Shown here: positions 1 to 11,342 of the stretch, piece by piece
Layout: each line of letters starts with the position of its first letter
Position numbering within the stretch: position 1 is the first letter of the stretch
Assembly: GCA_025766275.1 (NCBI GenBank)
Contig: JAFKAC010000016.1
Span: 1 to 64,000, forward strand
Direction of reading: 5' to 3'
Source of the DNA: Lactarius indigo
Taxonomy: Eukaryota > Basidiomycota > Agaricomycetes > Russulales > Russulaceae
Length of the DNA: 64,000 nucleotides
Notes under the pieces: model-generated
Seen by the model: the letters and a program-made list of their open reading frames with translations, nothing else
The model's database searches: none
What the model was told of the DNA's origin: nothing
Position numbers and translations under genes: made by a program

Positions 1-329
1 GAGCTACTTACGCGATACGTTGGACGCTACATTACGGTGACTCATAGCAGCACGCTTAGGCCTGCTTGACTTGTATTTGATCTGTCTTGTGAAGACCAAG
101 ATACGCCATCTTGGTCTTCTTGAATCGTCACTTGTTTCTCCTTCCTTTCCATCTCCCTTCCTCTATCGTCTCTTACTAGTGCGCCTTCGAGTGTTCACCA
201 CATCTACGCTTGGGCCTTCGCGTCTTCAAGACATCTGTCACGTCTGGACCTTCGTGTCTCCAGAGTATTCGCTAAGTTGTTGCTGCCTCTACAAAGCTCA
301 AGTCGAGCTAACGTCGTGACGACGTAACA
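1..329. mobile_element. LTR fragment (3'-terminal part) inserted in Plavaka copy 1
   Basis: This segment ends in CGTAACA, which mirrors the TGTTACG start of the LTR-like sequence at 63746. The Plavaka transposase reading frame (minus strand) stops exactly at base 330, so position 329 is an insertion junction. The other end and the internal region lie outside the window. Bases 330-334 (gctag) are the candidate target-site duplication, but the partner copy cannot be seen. The Gypsy-like assignment is inference from the terminal bases; no coding region of the element is present. A solo LTR or the end of a full element are equally possible. Confidence 0.6.
91..119. repeat. Perfect 12-bp hairpin inside the LTR
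   Basis: Bases 91-102 (gaagaccaagat) and 108-119 (atcttggtcttc) are perfect reverse complements around a 5-nt loop. It lies in the 3' third of the LTR, where fungal LTRs carry R/U5 and processing signals. A role in RNA folding or 3'-end formation is inference. Confidence 0.55.
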
Positions 330-1781
330 GCTAGACCTGTTTCACCGTAAGCGTTGATCGGGCCAAGGACCTTTGCCATGCATGAATGAAAGAGGTTAGT
401 GAGGGCGCGATAGCAAGCTGCCTGATTTGTGATACCAGCCAGCTTGGTTGTCGGGATGTACCCAATCAACATCTGTGCAGAATGCGACGGCTTCTGGCGA
501 GTGCTCTTTGGTATGTTGCCAATCCCCATATAAATTGGATATGCCATCTTATCCCAGAACTGCGTTAGCTTAGTTTTGTCAGAGGAAATGATAAGTGGGA
601 CAATGGTCGCTCCAGCATTGTGTGCTTCAAGTGACACCTAGCGCATTGTCTGTAAGTAGTTGGATTCAAATGATGAAATAGTTACGCACCTGTATGGACC
701 ACCACCAATCACCTATATGCATCTCATTATAAACACGGCATGTTCGTTCAGCATCCGTGTAGTGCCTCTCTGGGGCAAAGACAAGTTTGTGCGCGAACTC
801 TGGATTGCTGAAAGGGTCCAGATACATGGAACTACATCATGATAGTGAAATTGAAGGTCTTCACCTCCAATAACCAGATCTTCACAGTGGAAGGAGGGGC
901 GCCCAGGTAAAGCCTTGTCAATGAGGCTGTTCAGCTCTGCGCTTGTTTGGTATGATAGCCCAAGCTTGTCAATGAGCTTCCAGAATGATATGTCAGTGAA
1001 GCTAAGGGGGAAAGAACGCTCCCATACCTCAGGGATTGCAAGTAGTGCTGTCACAGCTGAAGCCGTCACCCCGCACATCTTTGCCCAGTGTGCAAACTCC
1101 CAGTCACATCAGGATTGAAAGGGGGCCCACACCGAGTCGCCTGACCTGCTACATGTTGACCCATAGGCAGAACCTTGACGTGTACTACCAGCCACTGGAG
1201 CACCAGGCTGACTGTAAGGAAAGTGATCGACAAATGAAATTGGCCTTGTGTCTGGATTGCATGCATTGGGAATTGAGGGTTGTACATCTTCTGGGGGTGG
1301 CGATAAGCATGGAGACCCGCTGACAGGTGCAGGTTCTGGGGTGACCAGAGGGTTGAAGTTATTGTCCCGAGAGATAATTTCGAACGCATTAGCATCTGTG
1401 GTGTCAACAGGGTCACCTGTGTGATCCACCTTGTCACCAGTGCTATCTGTTATGGGATTAATGGGGTACCATATTGTATGCCACACACTTACCTCCATTG
1501 GCGCTGTCACCATGTTGTGACGACGACGCGGAGCTGAATCCATCAGTTGTACTGCTCTCGTCTTCCCAATCAGACTCATCTCCAATAGGCCCATTTGCTG
1601 TAGGCGGTGACTTGGGGCCTGCGTTTGGTGCTAATGGAGACGCCACTTGCGCTGGTTGAATTGCCATTTGAGTTTGCAGCAACAGACGCAAATTCTGGCA
1701 GCCACGGCATCAGGTCTTACTGATGTGGTGAGAGAGCCCACAACATGTGAAACCCCTATCACAGCCAGGGCATCGGATCAT
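330..1781 (-). pseudogene. Plavaka transposase, 5' part, disrupted
   Basis: The reading starts at an ATG at 1781 with a zinc-finger-like MIRCPGCDRGFTCC... stretch, then an in-frame TGA. Downstream pieces match the intact copy at 15335-18596: an acidic linker, VWAPFQSQCDWEFA, the IDKLGLSYQT/LPGRPSF region, GDWWWSIQ before an intron, and the family hallmark ATIVPLIISSDKTKLT with IGNIPK and LLIGYIPTTKL. Homology ends abruptly at base 330, at a GETGLA position that reads ESGIA in the intact copy, where the LTR begins. The catalytic and C-terminal parts are absent from the window. It is a nonfunctional remnant. Confidence 0.8.
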
Positions 1782-1865
1782 GAGTGTGCTCAAGTTAGGG
1801 GGGGGGGGAGAATGGCGCGTCAACTTGTGCTGGGGACCTTTTGATCAGTGCACCTGGATCGTCAG

Positions 1866-1873
1866 TATAAATA
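1866..1873 (+). promoter_or_regulatory. TATA box of the DUF6532-like gene, copy 1
   Basis: TATAAATA lies about 115 bp upstream of the ATG at 1987. A TATAAAAG occurs at nearly the same distance upstream of the homologous gene of Plavaka copy 2 (14224-14231). The shared position in otherwise diverged intergenic DNA supports function. Confidence 0.5.
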
Positions 1874-1986
1874 CGGTACATACCTCCAAGCCAAAACCTC
1901 ATCCAAATTCCTGTCATTTCATGCCATACTCACATTTATATTCCACTCATTCTCATTCTCGTTCTCATTCTTTTTTCTCATTGCCA

Positions 1987-4060
1987 ATGGCACCACGCAC
2001 CTGCCGCAAGTCACAGCAACTCCTGAACACTCAGCCACCAGAGGGTTTCAATGAAAGCCACACTTCAGTGGAAGATTCTACACATCTGAATACGATAAAT
2101 GAAGTTGGCGTTGTTGCCCCCTAGGACACCGATGTCCAACACATTGGCAATCCAATTCCACCCCAGGGTAATCTAATAGGTGGGTCCAATGCGCCTGAGT
2201 CAGTATTAGCTTACATGATGAAAAGGGAAGGGAAAATGGACCTTTGCCTCCCTCAATGATGGTCCCAGGATCCCCACAGCAGTACAACCTATTCCGACTC
2301 CTGCCGCGAAAAAGGTTCGGAATGTTGGTATGTACAACACCACCAGATCAGATGACTTATCTGATATATCCAAAGGTCCAGGTCGTGGCCGTCCTATGCA
2401 GCTTCAATTGACAAGTGAGAGTGAAGCAGTGAGACAGCTGCCGTCTGCAGGTGTCGCAAGTGTGACTCAGAACAAGGTGTCTCCCTTGAGCAGACGCGTG
2501 CCACAACCATGTGAGAAAAGCTGACATAACATGTTTGTTGTTCACCAAACGAACCACTTACATGTTTTTTTCCCCCTCTTTAGCCTCATCTTGTCATTGT
2601 GCTCCCACATATGTCTTTGGTCCAGGACCTACCTTCCGCTCTGGTGATAGGGATTACAATCCTTATGCTACAACTGAGGAGGACTCTACCAATGAGGACG
2701 ACCTGGCTGCCCTTGCCCAAGATCCGAGCAAGCTCCAAAAGGCAATGGCATCGGAGGTGCGTCTGCAATGGGTCTTGAACTTTTGGTCTCACGGCTATTT
2801 TTGCAGATACCATCCTGGCTGGATCTGGCCTTTGGTGCCAGATGTCACTCGTCTGTGAGCCACACGGTTGGTACTGGAACTAGTGACAACATGTCACCTG
2901 GGAGCAATTCCTATTCTCTGCCCATGCCACCACCAGTACCAGCTAAAACCACATGTAAGTACCAATGCCATGCATGTTCTCAACGCTGAGCTTTTTAAGT
3001 TGTAGCCCCAGCTCAGCCATGTCTGGATTGGGCACAGGCGGCCACTGAGTCGACATCGACTTGGCCTACTGATACTAACCTTATTTTCATTCCAGGTGTA
3101 AAGCGACTTATGCTGGCCAGACAGCGTCCACTGATATGTGATATTGTCCAGAGTGCAATCGAAGATCTCCAGGCATCACTGATCTTCAATGACGCATTCC
3201 TGGATGGCATCCTTGCCACCTCTTTTATCAGACATTCCCTTAACACAGCTGCCGAGAAAGTTGCCAAGACAAAACCTTCCACATCATCTGTCCAAAAGCG
3301 ACTCCTTGATGACAACAATTATGTGTTGAAGATCATTCCAGTGGTAAGTCCTTCCACTGCCGAGGATTACACAACTGACATTGGCTTAAAGCTGCATGCT
3401 CGTATACCCCTTTTCCACAGCAAGGTCAAGGACTGTTGCAACTCAATCACTCTGGCTGAGTTTATGTCCAAGGTGCCAGTGCCAGCGGACATTGTTCAAT
3501 CTGTTGAGTGGCAACTCTCGGGTTATCATTATGTGTACCCAAAGGGACCAAAGGTAAACAACTCTGATTCAGTTACAGTGATCTAACTTTTAGTCAGGGC
3601 CTTGGTTCGAATAACCTCATCATGTGCTCACAACCATATCGCAACTTGCAGATAATCCTTGTCATCCATGACTTATTTTTTACCGGAGGAACCAATTCAT
3701 TTAGGGCACAATTTGATCATTTTTTTTACCGGCAACACTGGTGATGATGGGGAGCTGGTGCATGAGGTGCCAATTTCAATGGTTGCCTTGGTTGCAACAG
3801 CAGTGAGTGCAGTGTTTCCTATGCACATGAACATACTAACCCAAATTACCAGCTATGTGTCGATACATGAGTGGCATACTGGTGTTCAGCAAAGTACAGA
3901 ATTTTCAACCACAGCTTACTTTGACGTCTATCAAAATCATGTCACCACACTTGAATTCATTCGGGATGGGCGGGGCAATGCATTCCACAAAATGATGGCA
4001 AGTATATATGCTCAGGCAAGGTGCGTTGGCAATTATCAACTTGTGCTATTGTGGTATTGA
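1987..4060 (+). pseudogene. Plavaka-associated DUF6532-like gene, copy 1 (frameshifted)
   Basis: It begins with MAPRTCRKSQQL, like MAPSTRRSRHIA of copy 2. Recognisable blocks are an acidic/basic low-complexity N-terminal half, then ICDIVQSAIEDLQASLIF (about 3130-3200), a YPKGPK block at 3540-3555, a DLFFTGG block at about 3670-3690, ISMVALVATAV (3777-3810) and HEWHTGVQQSTEFST...YQNH (3868-3945). This order fits the DUF6532 domain of Agaricomycetes, whose function is unknown. The frame breaks at a run of eight T at about 3720-3727, just after the DLFFTGG block, and an early stop follows the first exon near 2122. No DNA-binding or nuclease motif was recognised. The domain name is from memory of the family pattern. 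Confidence 0.65.
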
Positions 4061-4577
4061 CTGTTGGGTTGGCTGGGGTGGCAGCGTGGTTGACAATGGT
4101 GCTTCAGGTACCCCAATGGCACAGCTCGACCTTGATATCCTTGAATAATAAATTCCTTCGACAAATTTATGAGCCAACTGTATGTTTCTCTGCTCATCCC
4201 CACCAACATATATTGACAGTTGGTAGAACTGGCTCACTATACCTGGAACGCGTCAACAGCTCAGTATTCTTCGTGCCTTTAACCTCACTATATTTAGTTG
4301 TTGGCAACTGATACATCGATTCGATGACCAACAATCATTTTAATTAGCACATAATTTTGTGGTAGATTAGCAAAAAATTTCACCCATTGTTCGTAAATTA
4401 TCGTGAATTATATTTCCACTTTTGAGCAATTATTGATAATTTATGGTTACCGGTAAATTTTTACTATCCTATCAATATTATATCTGGGGGTTAAACAAAT
4501 ATAATTATAATGGGTGATAATCAAAATTATCGGTAATTTTTCACAATTATGTCATAATACAGCTAAAATATCGAAGT
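4061..4577. other. AT-rich subterminal region of Plavaka copy 1
   Basis: This noncoding stretch is rich in short palindromic AATTATCGATAATT-like motifs on both strands. A similar region occurs just inside the left end of copy 2 (11375-11700). Such repeats are typical candidates for transposase binding sites; that role is inferred. Confidence 0.5.
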
Positions 4578-4589
4578 AGGTTTTTCCTG
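4578..4589. repeat. Terminal inverted repeat core, Plavaka copy 1 right end
   Basis: The outermost 12 bases are the reverse complement of CAGGAAAAACCT, identical to both ends of copy 2. Further in, the two copies diverge. The next two bases outside are AT, as at both ends of copy 2. Confidence 0.7.
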
Positions 4590-4599
4590 ATGAGAATAA

Positions 4600-5656
4600 T
4601 TGTATCGTTCGAGAGCGTCAGATTATAACTATGCACCATCTCTGCCCCAACACGTCATTGCGCGACACGTGGGAACCCGGACCACATGACCTACCCTCCC
4701 ACACGACGGGCGTCTTTCCGAGACTCCTCAGCGCGGCTTGCGTCGCCTGCGTGACCGTATCAAGTGCCTGCGCAACCGTCTTACTAGTACCGCCGAGTTC
4801 CTGCTGCGTTTGCGCGTCGTCCTGATCGCGCCGCCCGTTTATCTCGTCGCCGCCCGTGCTGAGCAGTGTCGATGGGAACAGCTTCGCGACTGCGCTCAAC
4901 AGACCAATGGTGAAGTTGACTGTCGTGGACCCAAGACAACGCATCGAGAATGCATTTGATGTCTGATACCTGGAAGTCGGCCGCGAGTTACGAGCCTAGA
5001 GGGGGCAAGAGCATATCACATACTAGTTCCGCACCGTGTCGAGCATGAACCCGCGAGATGACTACACACCAGAAGAGAACCGATCAACATTCCACGAACG
5101 ATGTGTTGCAGACGCATATATGCAGGTCAATCCTGGATAGTCACGGGCGCGCCGAGTGTATACACCATCCCGCTCGAGCCTGAGGTAAACCACAGCTGGG
5201 CGAACGTCTCGGCCGTTGAACAGGCCGAGCATCAAGTTAGCGCTGAGCACCGCCGCGCTACCGTCGGCGGGCACGACGAGGCTATACGCCTTGTTCTCTT
5301 CTATCGATCAGGAGCGTCACCTCCGTTGCGATAGGCCGGGGTGCCTCCGAAGTTCTTCCGAGGAGGTGGAGCGTGAGACCGGAGAGCGGTATCGCGCGCC
5401 GGATGGCAGGGAGGTCGTCCGTGCCGCATCGGTCCCCGAGACAGCCAAGATCGTCGTTGAAGAGGGTGTGGGTGCGCTCCGCAGTGGCGAGGAGGTCTTT
5501 GAGTTCATTGGGGGCCGCGACGTAGATGGCGAAAGAGGGACTCAGGCGCTGCGCGTCACGAGCTGGTCAGGAGATCGCGCGGCTGGAGCCACAGCGAGGG
5601 GCATGCTTCTGGGAGGATAAGCACGGCGCCGAAAAGCGGAGAGAAAGTGAGGCCAT
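4600..5656 (-). pseudogene. GH20 beta-N-acetylhexosaminidase, unit 1 (5' part, internally deleted)
   Basis: It is colinear with parts of the intact gene at 24964-27134. From 4600 it matches the segment upstream of the C-terminal exons, then the STGGDEIN catalytic segment (about 4825-4870). At about 4928 this is joined directly to sequence corresponding to base 26398 of the intact gene, so the exons carrying NTFHWHIVDSQSF and EIDTPGH are missing (about 480 bp deletion). The N-terminal PADGSAAVLSAN region follows, up to an ATG-like position at 5656. Frames are broken and the 3' part lies beyond the Plavaka insertion, outside the window. Confidence 0.8.
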
Positions 5657-5696
5657 CGAAGACTGTATTCATGGGGATATCGTTGGCAGTGTTGAG

Positions 5697-5856
5697 GTCA
5701 GGGAGTGGTGGATGGAGGAGCAGTTGCGGTGGACGGCAGGAGGTCCATGAGGCTTGGCTAGGCCGTTCCGCCTGGCGCCGGGAGTACGGCAGTGATCGTG
5801 GCGGGACCGGAAGCCGAAGGTGGGGCAACCCGAAAATCTGAAAATCGCCCGGACGA
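5697..5856 (-). pseudogene. Epsin C-terminal fragment, unit 1
   Basis: About 160 bp match the epsin gene near 27880-28025, including the PSLMDLLSS-type segment and the stretch encoding its DFADFQ acidic-phenylalanine motif. The fragment follows the GH20 remnant directly; the real genes lie about 290 bp apart. It ends at a junction (CGGAC...GAAACATGCTCAC) also present in unit 2 (about 19765-19782), so the truncation predates the duplication. No coding function is expected. Confidence 0.7.
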
Positions 5857-5904
5857 CTGTAGGTTTGAGAAACATGCTCACTATTGTGAAAGGAGGATGC
5901 CAGA

Positions 5905-6095
5905 ACAAGCAAAATTAAGTTTCGCAGGCGAGAGCACTTGAGGGATAACTATGAGCGCACAGATGGTACACGGGCCTGTTCATTGAGACTTGTCAGGCCG
6001 GCACACTCTCCAAGCGCCGCAAGAAAAATTACAGAAAACCGTACCTCTCATCGACACTCCGAGATTGTTCAAACTTCTGGACTTGGTCTGCAGAC
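5905..6095 (-). pseudogene. Goodbye-domain NLR fragment
   Basis: It matches the exon 1 / intron 1 / exon 2 junction region of NLR A (9360-9560). It reads DQVQKFEQSRSVDER, has a deletion of about 50 bp, and resumes near the LGEGVGL-equivalent bases and intron 1. It stops just upstream of the 3' region shared by NLR A and B (from about 6112 and 20568). It is the remnant of a further NLR copy caught in the tandem array. Confidence 0.7.
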
Positions 6096-6187
6096 CATAT
6101 TGCATTTGAATTACGTAAGTACGCGAAGAAGCGATTACAACCTGAGTACTGAGTAACCAATCCCGCTACTCGTAGCACTATTGCTCC

Positions 6188-9100
6188 TCATGTGGTTGTG
6201 CTGTATTCTGTCAACATCCGTGCAACGTCGTCCTTTCCACCCGCCAATGCCAGCTGGAACGCAGTCCTTCCCTTCTTGTCCTCAGCGTCTACATTTGCGC
6301 CATGGTCGAGCAGCAGGCGCACGATCCCTGCCTTCCCCATATAACTGGATGATGCATTGTGCAACGGGGTCATGTATCCCATGTCTTTTGCATCCACGTC
6401 CGCGCCATGGTCGAGTAGTAGGCGCGCGACCTCCGAATTCCCTCTGGATGATGCTAAGTGTAACGGCGTTGCGTCTACATTATCCTTTACGTCCACATCT
6501 GCACCGTGCTCCAGTAACTTCCGCACAATGCCAGCATAGTCAGGTTGTTCAGACGGATAATGTGATACTAGGTGCAATGGAACCCGACCCTTGTAGTCCC
6601 GAGAATTTACATCCGCCCTGCGTTCGAGTAGCATCTGACAAAAGTTAACGCGTCCGTGCAACGCGGCATAATGTAGTGGGGTCCGAAGGCCGGGTCCGGC
6701 GGAATCTACGTCAGCACCACAGTCAAGTAAGAACCGCCCAATTTCAACGTGTCCCCACATCGCCGCATGTATCAGCGGTGACCATCGCCGGTAGTTGGGA
6801 CCTCTAATGTCCACATTGCCACCGCGCTCAACGAGCACCTGTGCTACTTTGACGTCATTCCGGACCGACGCTGCGTGTAGTGCAGATCCGCGCGCACCAC
6901 CAAGGGCGTTGACATGGTCAGGGTACTTGATCAGAAGGTGTTCAACAAGCCCACGGAATCCGCACAACGCGGCATAGTACAATGGTGTCGCCATAGGTTC
7001 CATGGGGCTGAATTTCAAGCCCAGTTTTTCTATATCAAACAACCGGACCCACGCAGCAAAGTGTGGCTTGGTAGGGTCAAAGAGTTGTCGCATCCCTCCT
7101 TGTACAAGTGAAAATGTCTTGTCGACCCGGGCATGAGTCATCCAATGTTCAGCAGCGTAACTGGCAAGAGGAAAGCTGTTCCCATCACGATCCGCGGAAT
7201 TGGATCCGCCATCCTCGTCGCCCAAAGATAGCAAGGTGCCAAGACAGGCTCGTGCGAGGAGAGTATTGGCGGGTCCAAGGGGAATATGATAGTGCGCAGC
7301 GTCTCCGCCCGAAGTCGCAAGGCGGTCCGAAGTCAGGAATTCCTTCACCGAAAAGTGCGAAAATTGCACCACTCGCGAATCTCCGTCGTCAACGACAGCG
7401 ATCAAACTCGAGCAAGTCGATAGCACAGCTCGTTCGTGGTCTCTCCACCGCCAATTCGGGTCCACCTTCGGGATCCCGTCCTCGGTCGCGTCAAAGTCAT
7501 ATGCAAGAAGTTCAGCGAGCTCCTCGACACGGAGCGGCCGGATGGCAACTGTGAGACACTGCAATAGACGGTGGGCGTGATCCCTACTTGGTCTCTTGAT
7601 TTCCTTCAGTATCCGCTCATATGTCTCGTCCAGTGATTCAGGTAGCTCCTTCAGGGTGCGCCGCACGCTCGCTGGCAGACAGTCCTGGAGCACCTCGAGC
7701 TGGCAGTAAACCCAACGAAACCTATTCAACAAGCATCAGTAACCAATCGTCGACGTAGAGAATATGATTACATTCCGTCGGCTCTCTCCGAGAGCGTCTC
7801 AATCACAAGCTTTTTCTCGTCTTCTCTCCACCTACTCATCATCGTATCCGAGTCAGAGTAAACAACAGATTTGATGTAATTGGCGATGTCCTGTTTTTGT
7901 CCGGTCTCTTCATGAAGGGAGACAGAATGCGACGCAAGCGGCCCAAGGCTGGTTTTGATGTCGATCTCGGGTCGACTGGTGATGCAAATGCGGAGATTCG
8001 GTAGACGGAGGCCAAGTAATTCTTTCATGAGTTCGATGACACGCGCGCGAACTGATGGGACCCCGGTGGTGTTGGAACATTCGTCGAGCGCATCGATGAT
8101 CAGATAAGTTGGGCTTTCCACTAGGAGCATCAACATCTCCTTCAGGCATCGCACCAAAACGTCGTCGCCGGGTTTGCGCACGCCATTGTCGTGTGCGACA
8201 TAAAGGCGGAAGAGTATTTCGCAGCAGGGGTCGGACCGGGCAGAGAGCTGAATGACAAGAGAGAGGAGAAGGTCGTGTCGAGATTGCTTGTCTGTGTCCC
8301 GGAAATCGAAGTAGAAGTATGCGATGGATGCTAGTCCGGCCTCACGCAGGACAAAGGCATCTTGAATGATCGATGAGCTGGGCGAAAATGAGTCCTTTCG
8401 AGATTCAAAATTAGTTTTGGATCAACAAACCAAAGTATGCTCTTTCCAGCTCCGGCTACGAAAGGGCGGTATCATATTGACATATTGACCATAAGGAAAT
8501 GCCTGGGTGTAGGAGGAAGAAAGGGCGTACGTTTCCCGTGGATCCACAATAAGGAACCGGTGGACTTCCATTCCTTTATTTCACTTCCTTCAAAGAACCA
8601 GTCCGCGGTTTGCTTGTGAGAGGCATCGCATGCGATGTTGTGATTCGTGGACGGATCCGGTGGAGAGACCCACTTTCGAAGTTCCTGTCGTACTTGGGTC
8701 CCTGGGAGGCTTCTGAGTAAATGGCACCGGGTAATATAAAGGGGTCACTAACACTTGATGCTGTCTACGCCGCTTGTCGCTCGTTGTAGAATAACCTTGG
8801 CCTCCTTCCCATCTAGTCATGTGGAGACTCAGGACGAATCAACAGTCAGCCGAGCGCAAGCCGCCTACCATCAATAACTTGCGTAATTTTGTTCTCGACA
8901 TTGTGCGCGATCTTCAGAACTTGTGCAGCCGCCATCCGTGCCTCTTCCTGTGTCAATATATCAAGGCGCTTCAGAGCATCCTCCAGCTCTGTCTTCCCGG
9001 CCAACATCTTCAGATACTTCTCTGACAAATGATCAGGAAATGATATCTCCGGGCCCTCAGCCGAATCTACGTACTTGTTCGCCCTTGCTTAATTTCCTTC

Positions 9101-9734
9101 ATAGAAAGCGCAAGAATACCAAGCACTTCCACCATTATCTTCACGATTATGTCAGTCATCGCCGCTGTCAGTGGCACCTCCGTGTACGTCTCGAGTCGCT
9201 TAAAGAAGTTTTCGACACGTTCGAAGACATCGACGAGCGCATCTTGGCTCTCCTTGACATCTTTCGCCGCCTGAGACCCCAGGATATCAGCACGATGGGC
9301 GATGGTGATTGGGTCGAGAAAGATGCTCACTAAAAGGAGAACACCAGCACCAGCGAAAATCACTTTCGCGGGCGAGAACACCTAGAGAATAATTGTTAAC
9401 GTAAAGTCGTTACACGAGCATATTTAATGAGATTTACCAGGCCGACACCCTCTCCAAGGGTCGCAGAAAATGCGTACAGGACATTGACGGTCGGATCGAG
9501 CCACTTGGTCAACCTCTCATCAACGCTCCTCGATTGCTCAAACTCCTGGACTTGGTCTTGAAGCACAGTCAGAATGGCGGCAGGAGAGTCACAGCTGTTC
9601 AATCGGGTAGCAAGTGGATGAGAGAGAAGGTCTTTTTTAGTCTTCCTCTCATACGCCTTGAGGGAGGTGTGGAAGATAGATTGAAAATTAGAATGGGAAC
9701 TTGAAGCGTCGGCGGGTGTAGTGGGTGTCGACAT
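6188..9734 (-). CDS. NLR A: Goodbye-NACHT-ankyrin STAND protein
   Basis: Predicted fungal NLR of roughly 980 residues. The ATG at 9734 (MSTPTTPADASS) was chosen because NLR B starts at the same point. Exon 1 holds the fungal STAND N-terminal Goodbye domain (NFQSIFHTSLKAYERKTKKDLLSHPL), followed by a hydrophobic stretch (FAGAGVLLL) and helical linker exons. The NACHT domain has Walker A GKPGAGKS, formed across an intron at about 8457-8530, and Walker B YLIIDALDE. The SRPEID and QFSHFSVKEFL motifs follow. Eight ankyrin repeats end the protein. About nine short introns are inferred and all exons stay open. Such proteins are intracellular sensors in fungal non-self recognition or programmed cell death; the ligand here is unknown. 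It lies between GH20 remnants and is a close paralogue of NLR B. Confidence 0.85.
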
Positions 9735-10550
9735 GGGGCTGTTAACGAGAAACTGGTTCACGAGAAGAAGAGGATGGGTGGACTGGGGATATAATAGGGT
9801 GTGCACAGCCTCGTCGATGAACTGATACGGTATCGGTTCAAGTTCAAGTTGTTGGCAGGTCACGCCAGTAACCAAGCGTTAACATCGATAGGGATGAATA
9901 GACGCCGCACAGCCTGGCAATCAGATAACTGAACACTGATACATTCAATCGCGACGGCGTGGAACCTTGACCAGCCAGAGCAATTATTCGCCTTACAGCG
10001 CGTCTTAGGAACCTGGGCTAATAGGGCTACCGCCGGGCCATCGTCAATTTGTCACTTCTGCAATGACTCGGACTCAGACCTTTTAGGGAGAAATCCCGTC
10101 TTGGTTTGCCTGTGCGACCCACAAGAGGACGCTCGCCGGGCTACATTAGTAGAATGCTTTGCCAGTGTATGGTGGAATGCCCCATCGACGCGTCCGACTC
10201 ATGCATGTCCAAAACTAAAACACCAATGGTGACATCTTTTCCGTCTCAGTGTTCCACACATTCAGGTTTTTTGTTGCTTGATTTGGTGTGGCAGACATGT
10301 CTGACTGTAACATGGCATAAACAGTATATATCACACCAACTTCTTGTTCGTTCGTCATATTACCTGGCCCTACTTTGATTAATTCGAGAGCACACCTCGA
10401 TCGTCGGATCCTACAGTTCAAGACAGCTTCATAGACGAGACCAAAAAATACAAGCGTCCTGCCATATTGATCAAAAAATACCAACCCCAAGCCCAGCAAC
10501 CCTTGGTTCTGCATTCTAACCGGCTCGTTATACATGCACATACGCACCTG
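9735..10550. other. Intergenic region upstream of NLR A, shared with unit 3
   Basis: There is no gene here. The stretch aligns with 24102-24963 over most of its length (for example the shared CAATCAGATAACTGAACACT near 9920 and 24300). The NLR promoter and the GH20 3' flank were therefore duplicated together. A TATTATATC-like TATA element lies about 60 bp upstream of the NLR start on the minus strand in both copies. Confidence 0.6.
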
Positions 10551-11342
10551 CTACGCCGTCAAGTCACACGCAAACGGGCGCAGCGCGCACCACTCGGGCT
10601 GCGGAGTAATGATCTGCACGTCCCGTCTTAAAGCGTGCCCGCACTCATGTAAGCGCGGCAGGGCCGGGCTGACGTTACCTCAGGGCAGAAGACATCCGCA
10701 CACGCGGCTGCGCAGGGAGATTATGCGGGTCAGACTATCCTGTCTAGGGCGCTCCCCGCCGAGCATGAGCGGCGCTCACGCGGCGGTCAGGTTCGCGAGT
10801 GAGTTGAACGTATGAGCCTGTGCGCATGCGACCTTGTTGTTGAAAAATTAACAGAGATGGACATCCAACGCACGTTCTTCCAGGTCTTGAAGGGCTCACA
10901 CCAGTCGTTGTTCATGGGGTTATTGTCTACCCATCCACCAGCCCGCAGTCCTGTTCGTGCCCAGGACCTGCTCTGGAAAGGAACGTACAAGGCGGTCAGA
11001 CGTACCAGGTAGAATGAATTCGACCCCGCATATATAAAGTGGAGTCCCTTAGCCGCAATGGCAGCAGCGTCGTCGGATGAGATCCTCACCCTAAAATCGA
11101 GTGCACCAGAGAACGAGGTGAAGGTTGCAGGAACGATGACTTATAGCGCGATTGAGATTAAACACCACCTCTGCTCCAACACCTCATTGCGTCAAACACA
11201 GGACGAATGCATATCACCTACCCTCCCACACTACAAATGTCTACCAAAGACTCCTCAGAGTGTCACGCGTCGCTTGCGTGAAAATTTCAAGTACTTGTAT
11301 GCGCCCTTTTGAGAGATATCGGTCGGGAATGACGAGAGGCAT
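10551..11342 (-). pseudogene. GH20 beta-N-acetylhexosaminidase, unit 2, 3' part
   Basis: This is the C-terminal portion of a degenerate GH20 copy. It contains ISSDDAAAIAAKG, AGGWVDNNP...WCEPFKTWK and the ending CALRPFACDLTA followed by a stop at 10551, all matching 24964-25700 of the intact gene. Stop codons interrupt it, for example after FNSLANLTAA. It continues in DNA up to the Plavaka terminus at 11343; the 5' half resumes at 18749. The gene was thus split by transposon 2. Confidence 0.8.

Larger units (their letters stand above)
330..4589 (-). mobile_element. Plavaka DNA transposon copy 1 (decayed, left end missing)
   Basis: The element carries the same two divergent genes as the complete copy at 11343-18748, in the opposite orientation. 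Remains of the transposase lie on the minus strand and the DUF6532-like gene on the plus strand. Its right terminus, the reverse complement of CAGGAAAAACCT, ends at 4589. The flanking DNA from about 4600 is GH20 hexosaminidase coding sequence, so the element sits inside that gene. The left half of the transposase is cut off by the LTR at 1-329. Both genes contain stops or frameshifts, so the copy is not autonomous. Confidence 0.82.
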
